A stretch of 10,513 nucleotides of DNA from Caldisericota bacterium (lineage in GTDB: Bacteria; Caldisericota; Caldisericia; Cryosericales; Cryosericaceae): NCBI GenBank assembly GCA_026390195.1, contig JAPLGK010000100.1, forward strand, positions 1-10,513, in the 5' to 3' direction. The position numbers were made by a program, and so were the translations under genes. Positions 1 through 6,125 of this stretch are shown in pieces (position 1 is the stretch's first letter; every line of letters begins with the position of its first letter). The notes under the pieces were generated by a model. It was not told where the DNA came from. It made no database searches and saw only the letters and a list, made by a program, of their open reading frames with translations.

Positions 1-25
1 CATGCTTCAGGCTGGGTCTCGGCGC

Positions 26-30
26 GGAGG
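26..30 (+). promoter_or_regulatory. ribosome binding site of the alpha/beta hydrolase
   Basis: GGAGG lies 6 nt before the ATG at 37. It fixes this start; the bases before it are too few to judge a promoter or an upstream gene. Confidence 0.7.
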
Positions 31-36
31 CAGGAT

Positions 37-810
37 ATGGCGATGTATGTTCAGGAAGTGGGGCCGGCAGGGGCGCCGACGATTGTTCTGCTGCATGGTG
101 GAGGTGTCGGCGGCTGGATGTGGCGGGACACGATGGCTGCGCTGTCTGAGATTCACCTCCTGGTACCCGACATGCCGGAACACGGGAAGAGTCAGGATAT
201 GGGTGCCTTCTCGATTGCTGGAACGGCGCGCCTGGTCGCGGATCTCATCGCGGAGCGCACACACGGGGGCAAGGCCTTTGTCGCAGGTCTCTCGCTGGGG
301 GCTCAGGTGACAGTGGCATTGCTGGGTTCTCACCCGGACGTCGTTCTTGGCGCGTTCGCGTCGGGAACGCTGGTACGCCCCGTCGCCGGTGTCGGACTCG
401 TGAATGCGATGATACCACTGTATATGCCGATGCGGAACGCGCGGTGGCTGGTGCGGGCCAACATGAAGACTCTGGAGATTCCCGACGAGTTTGAGAGCGA
501 CGTTGCGCGTGAGACGGCGGCACTGACCACCGCATCATACAGGCGCATTACGGTCGAGAATGTGGCGTTCCGCGTTCCGCTTGGACTGGGCTCTGTCACA
601 TGCCCGGTGCTGATCACCGTGGGAGAACGTGAGATGAAGGTCATGAAGGAGTCAGCTCACGACCTGGCGGCGGCCATAACCTCGGCACGCGCGTTCATGG
701 TGACGGGACATGGCCACAACTGGCCGGTGCAGGACCCCGGTCTGTATGCGCAGGCGGTTCGGGCGTGGGTGACCAATGGGCCGTTGCCGGATATGCTGCG
801 GCCACTCTAA
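37..810 (+). CDS. alpha/beta hydrolase fold protein
   Basis: A 257-residue cytoplasmic enzyme of the alpha/beta hydrolase superfamily, without signal peptide or membrane segment. Visible motifs are the oxyanion-hole segment LHGGG (residues 19-23), the nucleophile elbow AGLSLG with Ser86, and a C-terminal HGHNW in which His227 best fits the catalytic histidine. The acid is less clear: the usual position after the strand LITVG holds Glu197/Glu199 rather than Asp. Residues about 110-185 form the variable cap. The ATG is well placed, with GGAGG at 26-30 and a 6-nt spacer. It is followed after 17 nt by the DUF4380-type gene and is probably the first or an early gene of the four-gene operon. The substrate (ester, lactone or C-C bond) cannot be read from the sequence. 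The family call is firm, the specific role open. Confidence 0.9.
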   Translation: MAMYVQEVGPAGAPTIVLLHGGGVGGWMWRDTMAALSEIHLLVPDMPEHGKSQDMGAFSIAGTARLVADLIAERTHGGKAFVAGLSLGAQVTVALLGSHPDVVLGAFASGTLVRPVAGVGLVNAMIPLYMPMRNARWLVRANMKTLEIPDEFESDVARETAALTTASYRRITVENVAFRVPLGLGSVTCPVLITVGEREMKVMKESAHDLAAAITSARAFMVTGHGHNWPVQDPGLYAQAVRAWVTNGPLPDMLRPL

Positions 811-827
811 CATTGTGGGAGGAGACG

Positions 828-1751
828 ATGTCTGAACAGGTAGCATTCCGCGGCTGGCCTCATTGCCGGCGACTCAGTAACGGGACAGTGGACTTGGTTG
901 TCACGACGGACGTCGGACCGCGCGTGGTTCGGTACGGGTTCGTCGGCAGGGAGAATGTTCTGTGTGAGGTCCGTGACGAGGACGGGATCACAGGCGGTAA
1001 CACATGGCACACCTTCGGCGGGCATCGCCTGTGGCACAGTCCCGAAGCCAGTCCGCGAACGTACCAGCCAGACAACGCGCCAGTGTCCTTTGATGATGGG
1101 GAACGCAGCATCCTGCTGAAACCGCGAGTTGAGGAGACGACAGGTATTCAGAAGGAACTGGAGGTGTCACTGGACCCAATCGGAGCGGGCGTGACAGTGA
1201 CGCATCGCCTGACCAACCGGGGACTGTGGCCGGTCCGCTTGGCCGCGTGGGCTATTACTGTGATGGCGCCTGGGGGCGTCGAGGTCAGCCCGCAGACGCG
1301 CGTTGATACCGGATTGCTGCCCAACCGTTGCGTTGCTCTGTGGCCCTACGCCCGCATGGACGACGCTCGCGTTCGTTGGGGAGACCGGTTTGTCATTCTG
1401 CGTCAGGACCCAGCGGTCAGGCAGCCATTCAAGCTGGGCCTGAGCACAGAGGCCGGCTGGTCTGCATACTTCAACCGGCATTCAGTGTTCGTAAAGCGCT
1501 TTCCGTTTGTCCCAGGAGACGCATACCCGGACTTTGGCGTGAACTACGAAAGCTACACGACCGACTTCATGCTGGAGATGGAGACGCTGTCTCCCCTGTG
1601 CACACTGCAACCCGGCGAGACCATGCAGCACGTGGAATCGTGGCTGCTGGCCGCTGACGTGTCGTATCCGGGTGGGTCTGAGGACGACATCGCTGCGGTG
1701 CTCGCGGACTGCTGCCACCTCGACCTTATGCAAGCGGGACAGGTGCTCTGA
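828..1751 (+). CDS. DUF4380-type, galactose-mutarotase-like protein
   Basis: A 307-residue soluble protein resembling the DUF4380 group, whose members have the beta-sandwich fold of aldose epimerases. Motifs I recognise are GPRVVRYGF (30-38), GGHRLWHSPE (64-73) followed by RTYQPDN (77-83), and YPDFGVNYES (233-242) with MLEMETLSP (248-256). The His, Trp and Glu residues in these segments line the sugar site in related folds. There is no signal peptide, so it acts in the cytoplasm. The ATG at 828 has GGGAGGAG just upstream. The frame stays open back to 765, but that stretch overlaps the hydrolase gene and lacks an SD, so it was left out. It sits 17 nt after the hydrolase and 11 nt before the acyltransferase gene. 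A sugar-binding or epimerase-like role would suit an operon with a glycosyltransferase, but that is inference. Confidence 0.8.
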   Translation: MSEQVAFRGWPHCRRLSNGTVDLVVTTDVGPRVVRYGFVGRENVLCEVRDEDGITGGNTWHTFGGHRLWHSPEASPRTYQPDNAPVSFDDGERSILLKPRVEETTGIQKELEVSLDPIGAGVTVTHRLTNRGLWPVRLAAWAITVMAPGGVEVSPQTRVDTGLLPNRCVALWPYARMDDARVRWGDRFVILRQDPAVRQPFKLGLSTEAGWSAYFNRHSVFVKRFPFVPGDAYPDFGVNYESYTTDFMLEMETLSPLCTLQPGETMQHVESWLLAADVSYPGGSEDDIAAVLADCCHLDLMQAGQVL

Positions 1752-1762
1752 GGACGGCATAC

Positions 1763-2431
1763 GTGACAGGAGGTACTATCACGCTGAACGGAGTCCTGCA
1801 CGGACCGCAGCCCCTGCTTCTGCAGGGGCACGCCTCGCTCTGGGCGGTGCTCTTATGGACTGTCATTGGATTTGTGATGGGATCGCTGCCGACTGCAGTC
1901 GTGTTGGCAAGGCTTGTAGCCCACAGAGATCCGCGAGAGGTGGGGGATCGCAATCCTGGCGCCATCAATGCGTGGCGCGTGGCCGGGCCAGCCGTGGGGA
2001 TGCTGGCCGTCATCCTTGAGGGGATGAAAGGGCTTGTCCCCGTGGCGCTTGCGTACTGGCGGTGGCATGTGACGGGGTGGGCTCTCGTCCCCATCATGCT
2101 TGCCCCCGTGTGTGGACACATGTTCTCGCCGTTTCTGCGAGGTCGCGGTGGCAAGGGCATCGTGGTAACATTCGGTGTATGGACGGCACTTACAGCGTGG
2201 CGCGTGCCTATGTTCTTCGGACTCGTTCTCTGCCTCCTCGTAGCGTTTGTGCGACTGGAGGACGCCTGGACACTGATGCTAGCATGGTGTCTAGTGCTGG
2301 CGTATCTCCTGTGGGCGTATCCCTCGGCTCCGGTGTTCGTGGCAGGGATTGCCAACTATGGCTTGCTTATCCTTCGTCACATGCCGGATCTCCGCCGCCC
2401 GTTCGCCAAGTCACACCATCCGGGACGATGA
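1763..2431 (+). CDS. plsY: PlsY-family glycerol-3-phosphate acyltransferase, divergent
   Basis: A 222-residue polytopic membrane protein of the PlsY family, which transfers an acyl group from acyl-phosphate to glycerol-3-phosphate at the inner membrane. The three family loops are present in order: GSLPTA at the end of helix 1 (40-45), GDRNPGAINAWR (61-72; the usual form is GSGNxGATNxxR) and GHMFSPFLRGRGGKG (118-132). The conserved C-terminal RH follows (205-206). About five hydrophobic segments fit the family. The N-terminal 25 residues are extra. The chosen start is GTG at 1763, preceded by GAGGA at 1750-1754 with 8 nt spacing, but a stronger AGGAGGT lies inside codons 2-4, so the true start is uncertain. 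Substitutions in loop 2 hint at a paralog with an altered substrate. It overlaps the GT2 gene by 4 nt, implying coupled translation. Confidence 0.85.
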   Translation: MTGGTITLNGVLHGPQPLLLQGHASLWAVLLWTVIGFVMGSLPTAVVLARLVAHRDPREVGDRNPGAINAWRVAGPAVGMLAVILEGMKGLVPVALAYWRWHVTGWALVPIMLAPVCGHMFSPFLRGRGGKGIVVTFGVWTALTAWRVPMFFGLVLCLLVAFVRLEDAWTLMLAWCLVLAYLLWAYPSAPVFVAGIANYGLLILRHMPDLRRPFAKSHHPGR

Positions 2432-3591
2432 GAACATTCTGGGCATCCCAGCAGTGGACGGTCATCGGGTTCCTGGTCGTCACCATCCTCATCGAAGTCA
2501 GCAACTGGTTTGTCCTGAGGCACCTGGAGGAGTCCGCGGTGTTGCCACGAGTGCCGCGCGTCTCTGTTCTGGTGCCTGCCCGGAACGAAGACCGCGCTAT
2601 TGAACGGTGCGTGACGTCGCTGCTGTCTCAGGACTACCCCGACTTCGAGGTGCTGGTGCTTGACGACGGCTCGACAGACTGCACCGGAGCAATCCTGCGT
2701 CGGCTAGCGGCTGCCGACGGAAGGCTCCGTGTACTGGAGGGGCAGTCCCTGCCTGTAGGAAGGATCGGCAAGCACTGGGCCTGTCAACAACTGCTGGAGC
2801 ACGCTAACGGGGAGTATGTGCTCTATGTCGACGCGGACACCTGGCATCATCCGACTGCCGTGCGCAACGGAGTTGCGGCGATGCTTGCAGGGCAGTTGGA
2901 TCTGCTGTCCGCTATCCCGCGCGAGATCGTGGGCACGTTCGGAGAACTCCTGACCGTTCCGATGCCCGTGTGGTCGTTCTTCGCGTTGCTGCCGATGTGG
3001 CTGGCGTTCCACACGAAGACGCCGCTACTGGCGTCAGCAATCGGCCAGTATATGATGTTTCGCAAAGCGTCGCTGAGGCAAGTCGGCGGATTTGAGCGCA
3101 TCCGCTCGAATGCCGTCGACGACCTGTCCCTTGCTCGTCTCATCAAGGCATCCAGGATGCGCTGGCGTCTTGCAGACGGCACCGAACGGGTGTACTGCCG
3201 GATGTACCATGGGCTGCGCGAGTGTGTTCAGGGTTTTTCCAGGAACCTGTACGCCGTGTTCTACCACAACCCGTTGCTGTTCACATTCGTCTGGCTGTTC
3301 GTGTTCATGGTCTACAGCGCCCCGGTCGCAGTCCTGCTGGCAGCTGTCTGTGGATACGCCATCCCGCCTGAGGGGATTGTGACGGCGCTGGGGGCGGTGG
3401 CACTATCCGTCCTTCAGTGGAGTATCATCGCGGCGCGCTTCCGGTTCTCGTGGGGCCTGAGCGTGTCGTGGATCCTGGGGCAGCCCGTTTGCGTGTTCAT
3501 CGCATTCCGGTCAATGCTGCGATCCCTGACCCGACGCACGACCTGGAAAGACAGGGTCATGAGGAGTTCGCAGCGCCCGCGGAACCGGTAG
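2428..3591 (+). CDS. membrane-associated family 2 glycosyltransferase (CrtQ/HpnB-like)
   Basis: A 387-residue inverting GT2 enzyme that should move a sugar from a nucleotide donor to a lipid-linked acceptor on the cytoplasmic face. Residues 11-30 form an N-terminal membrane anchor. The GT-A domain follows: VLVPARNE (47-54), LDDGSTD (78-84), the metal-binding DAD (135-137), GQYMMFRK (206-213) and the acidic pair DD at 231-232. Three hydrophobic segments near 280-365 close the protein, and a basic tail ends it. The order resembles 4,4'-diaponeurosporenoate and hopanoid-associated glycosyltransferases. The ATG shares bases with the TGA of the acyltransferase gene (ATGA) and has no clear SD, so it is likely translated by coupling. 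An in-frame extension upstream lies inside the acyltransferase gene and was rejected. It is the last gene before the hairpin at 3602. Acceptor and sugar are unknown. Confidence 0.87.
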   Translation: MRTFWASQQWTVIGFLVVTILIEVSNWFVLRHLEESAVLPRVPRVSVLVPARNEDRAIERCVTSLLSQDYPDFEVLVLDDGSTDCTGAILRRLAAADGRLRVLEGQSLPVGRIGKHWACQQLLEHANGEYVLYVDADTWHHPTAVRNGVAAMLAGQLDLLSAIPREIVGTFGELLTVPMPVWSFFALLPMWLAFHTKTPLLASAIGQYMMFRKASLRQVGGFERIRSNAVDDLSLARLIKASRMRWRLADGTERVYCRMYHGLRECVQGFSRNLYAVFYHNPLLFTFVWLFVFMVYSAPVAVLLAAVCGYAIPPEGIVTALGAVALSVLQWSIIAARFRFSWGLSVSWILGQPVCVFIAFRSMLRSLTRRTTWKDRVMRSSQRPRNR

Positions 3592-3601
3592 GTTGAAGGC
3601 A

Positions 3602-3636
3602 GTGACGGGAGGGCCTACGCTCGGCCCTCCCGTCAC
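3602..3636 (+). terminator. hairpin at the end of the four-gene + strand operon
   Basis: A perfect 14-bp inverted repeat, GTGACGGGAGGGCC (3602-3615) and its complement (3623-3636), around a 7-nt loop. It begins 10 nt after the GT2 stop codon. No T-run follows, so it may end transcription weakly or protect the 3' end. Being symmetric, it could also serve the - strand lipoprotein gene 118 bp away. Confidence 0.7.
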
Positions 3637-3753
3637 CATTTGCAGGATCAGGTCCCTCATTGGACGCGGCAGCTGCAGCTGCCTCGCTTCTTCAGGGCAT
3701 TCCCCTGCACTGGTTAGACTAGCAGGGTTGGTCAGTTGTTCAAACGTCGTCCT
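3637..3753. other. gene-free gap between converging operons
   Basis: No coding potential is visible. The one structure seen is a perfect 16-bp palindrome, GGCAGCTGCAGCTGCC, at 3668-3683. It has no loop and no T-run, so it is a poor terminator; it could be a protein-binding site or chance in GC-rich DNA. Confidence 0.4.
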
Positions 3754-4209
3754 TCACTGTCCGACGCGCAGGGTCAGGGGGATGTCGACGATATCCTGCT
3801 GACTGCCGTCCTTCATGCTGGTGATGAAGATGCGCAATGTCCCTTTGCCTTCTGGAACCGGCTCTGAGGCAGCGCTGACAAGCATCAGAGTCTGATCGAA
3901 TGCCCCGAACTCGGGGGCTCCCGCTGACGTCATGAAACTGCCCTGTCCCAGAGAGGTCAGGAGGTCGGGTGACAACTGCCGCGTTGCTTCCCAACTGACA
4001 GTAGCCTCGAATGCGCGGGCGCTGCCGGTCGTCCGGACACTGCCCTTCCACGAGCCGTCGGCTTGTTTGACGAACGTGACCGTTTCCTGGCATGCCGGGA
4101 GCGTGACCTTGACGTTGCCCTCGCGCGACTCCATGGGTCCGGACCTGCAGCCCGCGATGGACAGGAGGAGGACAAACAACAGGAGAACAATGCTTCTTCT
4201 CATGGGCAT
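3754..4209 (-). CDS. lipoprotein with Gmad2-like Ig domain
   Basis: A 151-residue exported lipoprotein. RR at residues 4-5, a hydrophobic run (7-16) and the lipobox SIAGC predict lipid attachment at Cys21. The C-terminal part matches the pattern of the Gmad2 immunoglobulin-like domain known from spore-germination and envelope proteins: GSARAFEATV (62-71), GAPEFGAFDQTL (97-108) and GTLRIFITSMKDGS (123-136), ending in IPLTL. It probably binds or scaffolds at the cell surface; no catalytic residues are apparent. Two starts are possible, ATG 4209 and ATG 4203, both served by AAGGTGG at 4218-4212; the choice changes only two residues. The frame stays open to 4308, but that part runs through the promoter and repeat. 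It lies downstream of the MBL gene but has its own promoter. The domain call is from motif memory, without a profile search. Confidence 0.8.
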   Translation of the reverse strand: MPMRRSIVLLLFVLLLSIAGCRSGPMESREGNVKVTLPACQETVTFVKQADGSWKGSVRTTGSARAFEATVSWEATRQLSPDLLTSLGQGSFMTSAGAPEFGAFDQTLMLVSAASEPVPEGKGTLRIFITSMKDGSQQDIVDIPLTLRVGQ

Positions 4210-4224
4210 CACCACCTTAGCCAA

Positions 4225-4233
4225 ATCATAGCA
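4225..4233 (-). promoter_or_regulatory. extended -10 promoter of the lipoprotein gene
   Basis: On the - strand the sequence reads TGCTATGAT: TG, one base, then TATGAT, a near-consensus sigma70 extended -10. The expected start of transcription is near 4218, giving a leader of only about 9-15 nt that begins at the SD itself. No -35 box is evident; that position falls at the edge of the palindromic repeat. Confidence 0.6.
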
Positions 4234-4249
4234 CGAGACTCCTCTGGTA

Positions 4250-4323
4250 CGCCATTCCCGCGCATGCGGGAATCCAGATCCGCTCCTATCTGCAATCACC
4301 CTCCACACGCGAGGGAAGTGGCG
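4250..4323. repeat. palindromic repeat, copy A
   Basis: A 74-bp element made of two small hairpins inside imperfect terminal inverted repeats (CGCCATTCCC and GGGAAGTGGCG). The first hairpin, 4254-4273, is a perfect 8-bp stem (ATTCCCGC/GCGGGAAT) with a GCAT loop. Bases 4253-4276 match 23 of 24 bases of copy B at 5239-5262. The element type is the short dispersed palindrome that translates in one frame to HAGIHP/RLRGDD-like peptides in many bacteria. It lies 3 nt past the MBL stop codon. Confidence 0.75.
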
Positions 4324-4326
4324 GGT

Positions 4327-5049
4327 TCAGCTCTTCCTCGGAGGTGGAACCAGCCGGTCGATGCTGAAGCTTCTTCCGTGAGCAGGATAGATCGTCTTCG
4401 CTCCATGTTCGATCAGTCTGCTCCAGCTCTCATAGACCTCGTTGAGGTCCCGAGAGTAGATTATCGGCCTGTACCTCGTGCCGAAGAGCGTCAGCCAGTT
4501 CATCGACGCGTCTCCGACGAGCGCCGAACCATCCGACAACACGACTGAGATGGAGTCGTCAGTATGCCCCGGTGTGTACAGGATCTCGCCATCGATTCCG
4601 ATGTTCTTCAGGAAATCCGGATGGTCGCCGTCCAGCACGATGTCATCTTGCCCGACCACGACAGGAACATGTCCCATGGCACGGGACGAAAACACTGAGG
4701 ACATCTGAAACAGGAGCCTGATGCACGCGTTCAGAAACTTGGGCTGCTCGTCCGGTTGTTCGTTTGCCAGGTACGGTATGGCTTTTCTGTGGACTACTAT
4801 CCTTGCTCCGGTTTCTTTGATGAGCTGAGCCGCGAAACCGACGTGATCCTCGTGGTGATGTGTAAGCAAGAGGTACTTGATTTCAGAGACGCTGATGCTG
4901 ACTCTTTCCAGCTGCTTCAGAAAGCTGTCATATGTACCTGGAATGCTGGTATCAACGAGCAGGTATCCATCGGTGCATTTCAGGAGGAAACAGTTCGTGA
5001 GGGACATCTTCAGGCAGTGGATCTTGTCTGAGAATGCGGTCGTATGCAT
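4327..5049 (-). CDS. MBL-fold metallo-hydrolase
   Basis: A 240-residue soluble member of the metallo-beta-lactamase superfamily. It holds the full zinc set: HHHEDH at 64-69 (HxHxDH pattern), His162 in PGHT, Asp180 in LVGDAS and His224 in PAHG. Such enzymes are water-dependent hydrolases of esters, lactones, thioesters or beta-lactams; lactonase- or glyoxalase-II-like activity is possible, but no subgroup motif settles it. There is no signal peptide, so it is cytoplasmic. The ATG at 5049 follows AAAGGAGG (5067-5060) with a 10-nt spacer. GC content is near 50% across its sequence, against 60-67% in neighbouring genes, with more A/T-ending codons. Together with matched repeats on both sides, this suggests acquisition. 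It is transcribed toward the lipoprotein gene, but a hairpin repeat and a separate promoter lie between them. Confidence 0.92.
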   Translation of the reverse strand: MHTTAFSDKIHCLKMSLTNCFLLKCTDGYLLVDTSIPGTYDSFLKQLERVSISVSEIKYLLLTHHHEDHVGFAAQLIKETGARIVVHRKAIPYLANEQPDEQPKFLNACIRLLFQMSSVFSSRAMGHVPVVVGQDDIVLDGDHPDFLKNIGIDGEILYTPGHTDDSISVVLSDGSALVGDASMNWLTLFGTRYRPIIYSRDLNEVYESWSRLIEHGAKTIYPAHGRSFSIDRLVPPPRKS

Positions 5050-5059
5050 TGCGGCGTTG

Positions 5060-5067
5060 CCTCCTTT
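5060..5067 (-). promoter_or_regulatory. strong ribosome binding site of the MBL-fold gene
   Basis: AAAGGAGG on the - strand, 10 nt before the ATG, decides the start at 5049. Farther up, TGGTATGCT (5130-5122, - strand) resembles an extended -10 and could be the promoter, with low confidence. Confidence 0.65.
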
Positions 5068-5408
5068 GGCGGTCTCGCAGTACAGACTGCGCAGCTACAA
5101 GATTTGCGGATCGTTGTCTGAAGCATACCACCAGAGGCCTTGTCAGGAAACTGCCGCATCGGCCCAAGTCAAGCTATGGTCAGCTTTGCATGATGGCTCG
5201 GAGGGCTCTACAACAGGAAACAGCGGGCGACACTCCGTCATTCCCACGCATGCGGGAATCCATCCTTGCATCATCGTGTAGATCCCCGTCTTCGAGGGGA
5301 CGACGCCCCAGATGTCGCCTCCTCAGCCCCAAACAGTGGACTCATCCGTGGACAACAGCAGCACGTGGCAGGTGGCGTCAGCAGAAGTGAGCTCCCCGGA
5401 AATTGGAG
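5068..5408. other. gene-free spacer upstream of the MBL-fold gene
   Basis: No convincing gene on either strand. It contains the possible MBL promoter near 5122-5130 and repeat copy B (5236-5305). From there to the hairpin at 5409 I see nothing beyond a short repeated GTGGAC (5335-5340 and 5347-5352). The left part, before the repeat, shares the lower GC of the MBL gene. Confidence 0.5.
5236..5305. repeat. palindromic repeat, copy B
   Basis: A 70-bp element in the same orientation as copy A. Its ends are CGTCATTCCC and GGGGACGACG, an inverted pair. The left hairpin (5240-5259) has one mismatch in its 8-bp stem; the right hairpin pairs TCCCC with GGGGA (5283-5300). Its + strand translation gives the IPTHAGIHP...DPRLRGDD peptide typical of this widespread repeat class. 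With copy A it brackets the MBL gene. Confidence 0.78.
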
Positions 5409-5438
5409 GGCGGACGGGTGCTACAGTACCCGTCCGCC
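5409..5438 (-). terminator. hairpin terminator of the coiled-coil protein gene
   Basis: A perfect 11-bp stem, GGCGGACGGGT/ACCCGTCCGCC, with an 8-nt loop, 23 nt past the stop codon of the - strand gene. On the - strand a short T stretch (AATTT) follows a few bases later. It probably ends the - strand block that begins at 8490 or 6533. Confidence 0.7.
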
Positions 5439-5461
5439 GGTTATGCAGGATGAATCAGTCG

Positions 5462-6058
5462 CTACGGAAGCCTGGTGAGAAGACCCCGCAGGAATGCGAG
5501 TTCCCTGGTTGCGTCGGCGATGAGGTTGTCCAGACGGGCCAGAAACTGGGCGCGTGCCCTGGCGCGGAATGCCTTGACGAGTGCCTCGCGTGCGGCGATG
5601 ACCACCTTCAGCTGTGCTTTCAGATCGTCGATCTCTGCTTGCAGAGCCTTGGCGTCGATCTTTGCCTTAATCTGTTTCCTGAGCTCGAGGACGCGAGCCT
5701 CGACCGCTTTCAGCTGGGCGCGTTCAGCTACGGTAAGCTGCGGCTTCTGCATCCGTTTGACGTCGTTGCGCATGTGTCGGCCGCCCTTGAGAGCAGTGGC
5801 GATGTCCGCTCTGAACGTCGTGAGGTCCGTGCCTGCCGCCTTCGCGGCCTTGACCTTCTCCCGCACTGCCTTGGCGGCCTCGCGGACCTGCTGACCAAGC
5901 GTCTTGAGTGCGGCCAGCCTGGTATCGGTGGCAGCCTTGTCTGTGGCACCTACTGGCGCAGGCGTGTCCGCTCGGACGGCGGGAACGACGATCAGTGCCC
6001 CAAAACCGACGACGAGTACCAAGACAACACTTATCAACCCAATAGTTCTTCTTGTCAT
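5462..6058 (-). CDS. secreted or membrane-anchored Ala/Lys-rich coiled-coil protein
   Basis: I do not recognise a named family. The product is 198 residues. MTRR is followed by a hydrophobic stretch (6-25) and a possible signal-peptidase site VRA/D after residue 30; if uncut, this is an N-terminal anchor. Nearly all the rest is predicted helix rich in Ala, Lys, Arg, Leu and Glu, with heptad-like spacing at 45-75 and 108-165, broken by KGGRHMRND (91-99) and KPQ (105-107). The protein is strongly basic and has no cysteine. The architecture recalls small periplasmic helical proteins of the Spy/CpxP kind, but their LTxxQ repeat is not seen. The ATG at 6058 follows GGAGG (6068-6064) with a 5-nt spacer; the longer in-frame start at 6145 would overlap the OsmC gene. 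It is last in the - strand block, 67 nt after the OsmC gene. Confidence 0.8.
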   Translation of the reverse strand: MTRRTIGLISVVLVLVVGFGALIVVPAVRADTPAPVGATDKAATDTRLAALKTLGQQVREAAKAVREKVKAAKAAGTDLTTFRADIATALKGGRHMRNDVKRMQKPQLTVAERAQLKAVEARVLELRKQIKAKIDAKALQAEIDDLKAQLKVVIAAREALVKAFRARARAQFLARLDNLIADATRELAFLRGLLTRLP

Positions 6059-6125
6059 GTGTACCTCCATAACAGCAGGATTGCTTCCGGATGCACCTAT
6101 TGGACTGTGAAGGGTCAGCGTATGT

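Noticed and set aside
2062..2427. N-terminal extension of the glycosyltransferase
   Set aside because: It overlaps most of the second half of the PlsY-family gene and is not GT2-like; the ATG at 2428 gives the normal anchor-plus-GT-A layout and an ATGA junction.
4063..4548. + strand open frame crossing the lipoprotein start, repeat A and MBL end
   Set aside because: It runs through two genes on the other strand and a repeat, with no SD and no protein-like pattern.
5266..5478. Short + strand open frame containing the peptide DPRLRGDD
   Set aside because: This peptide is the known spurious translation of the palindromic repeat, not a gene.
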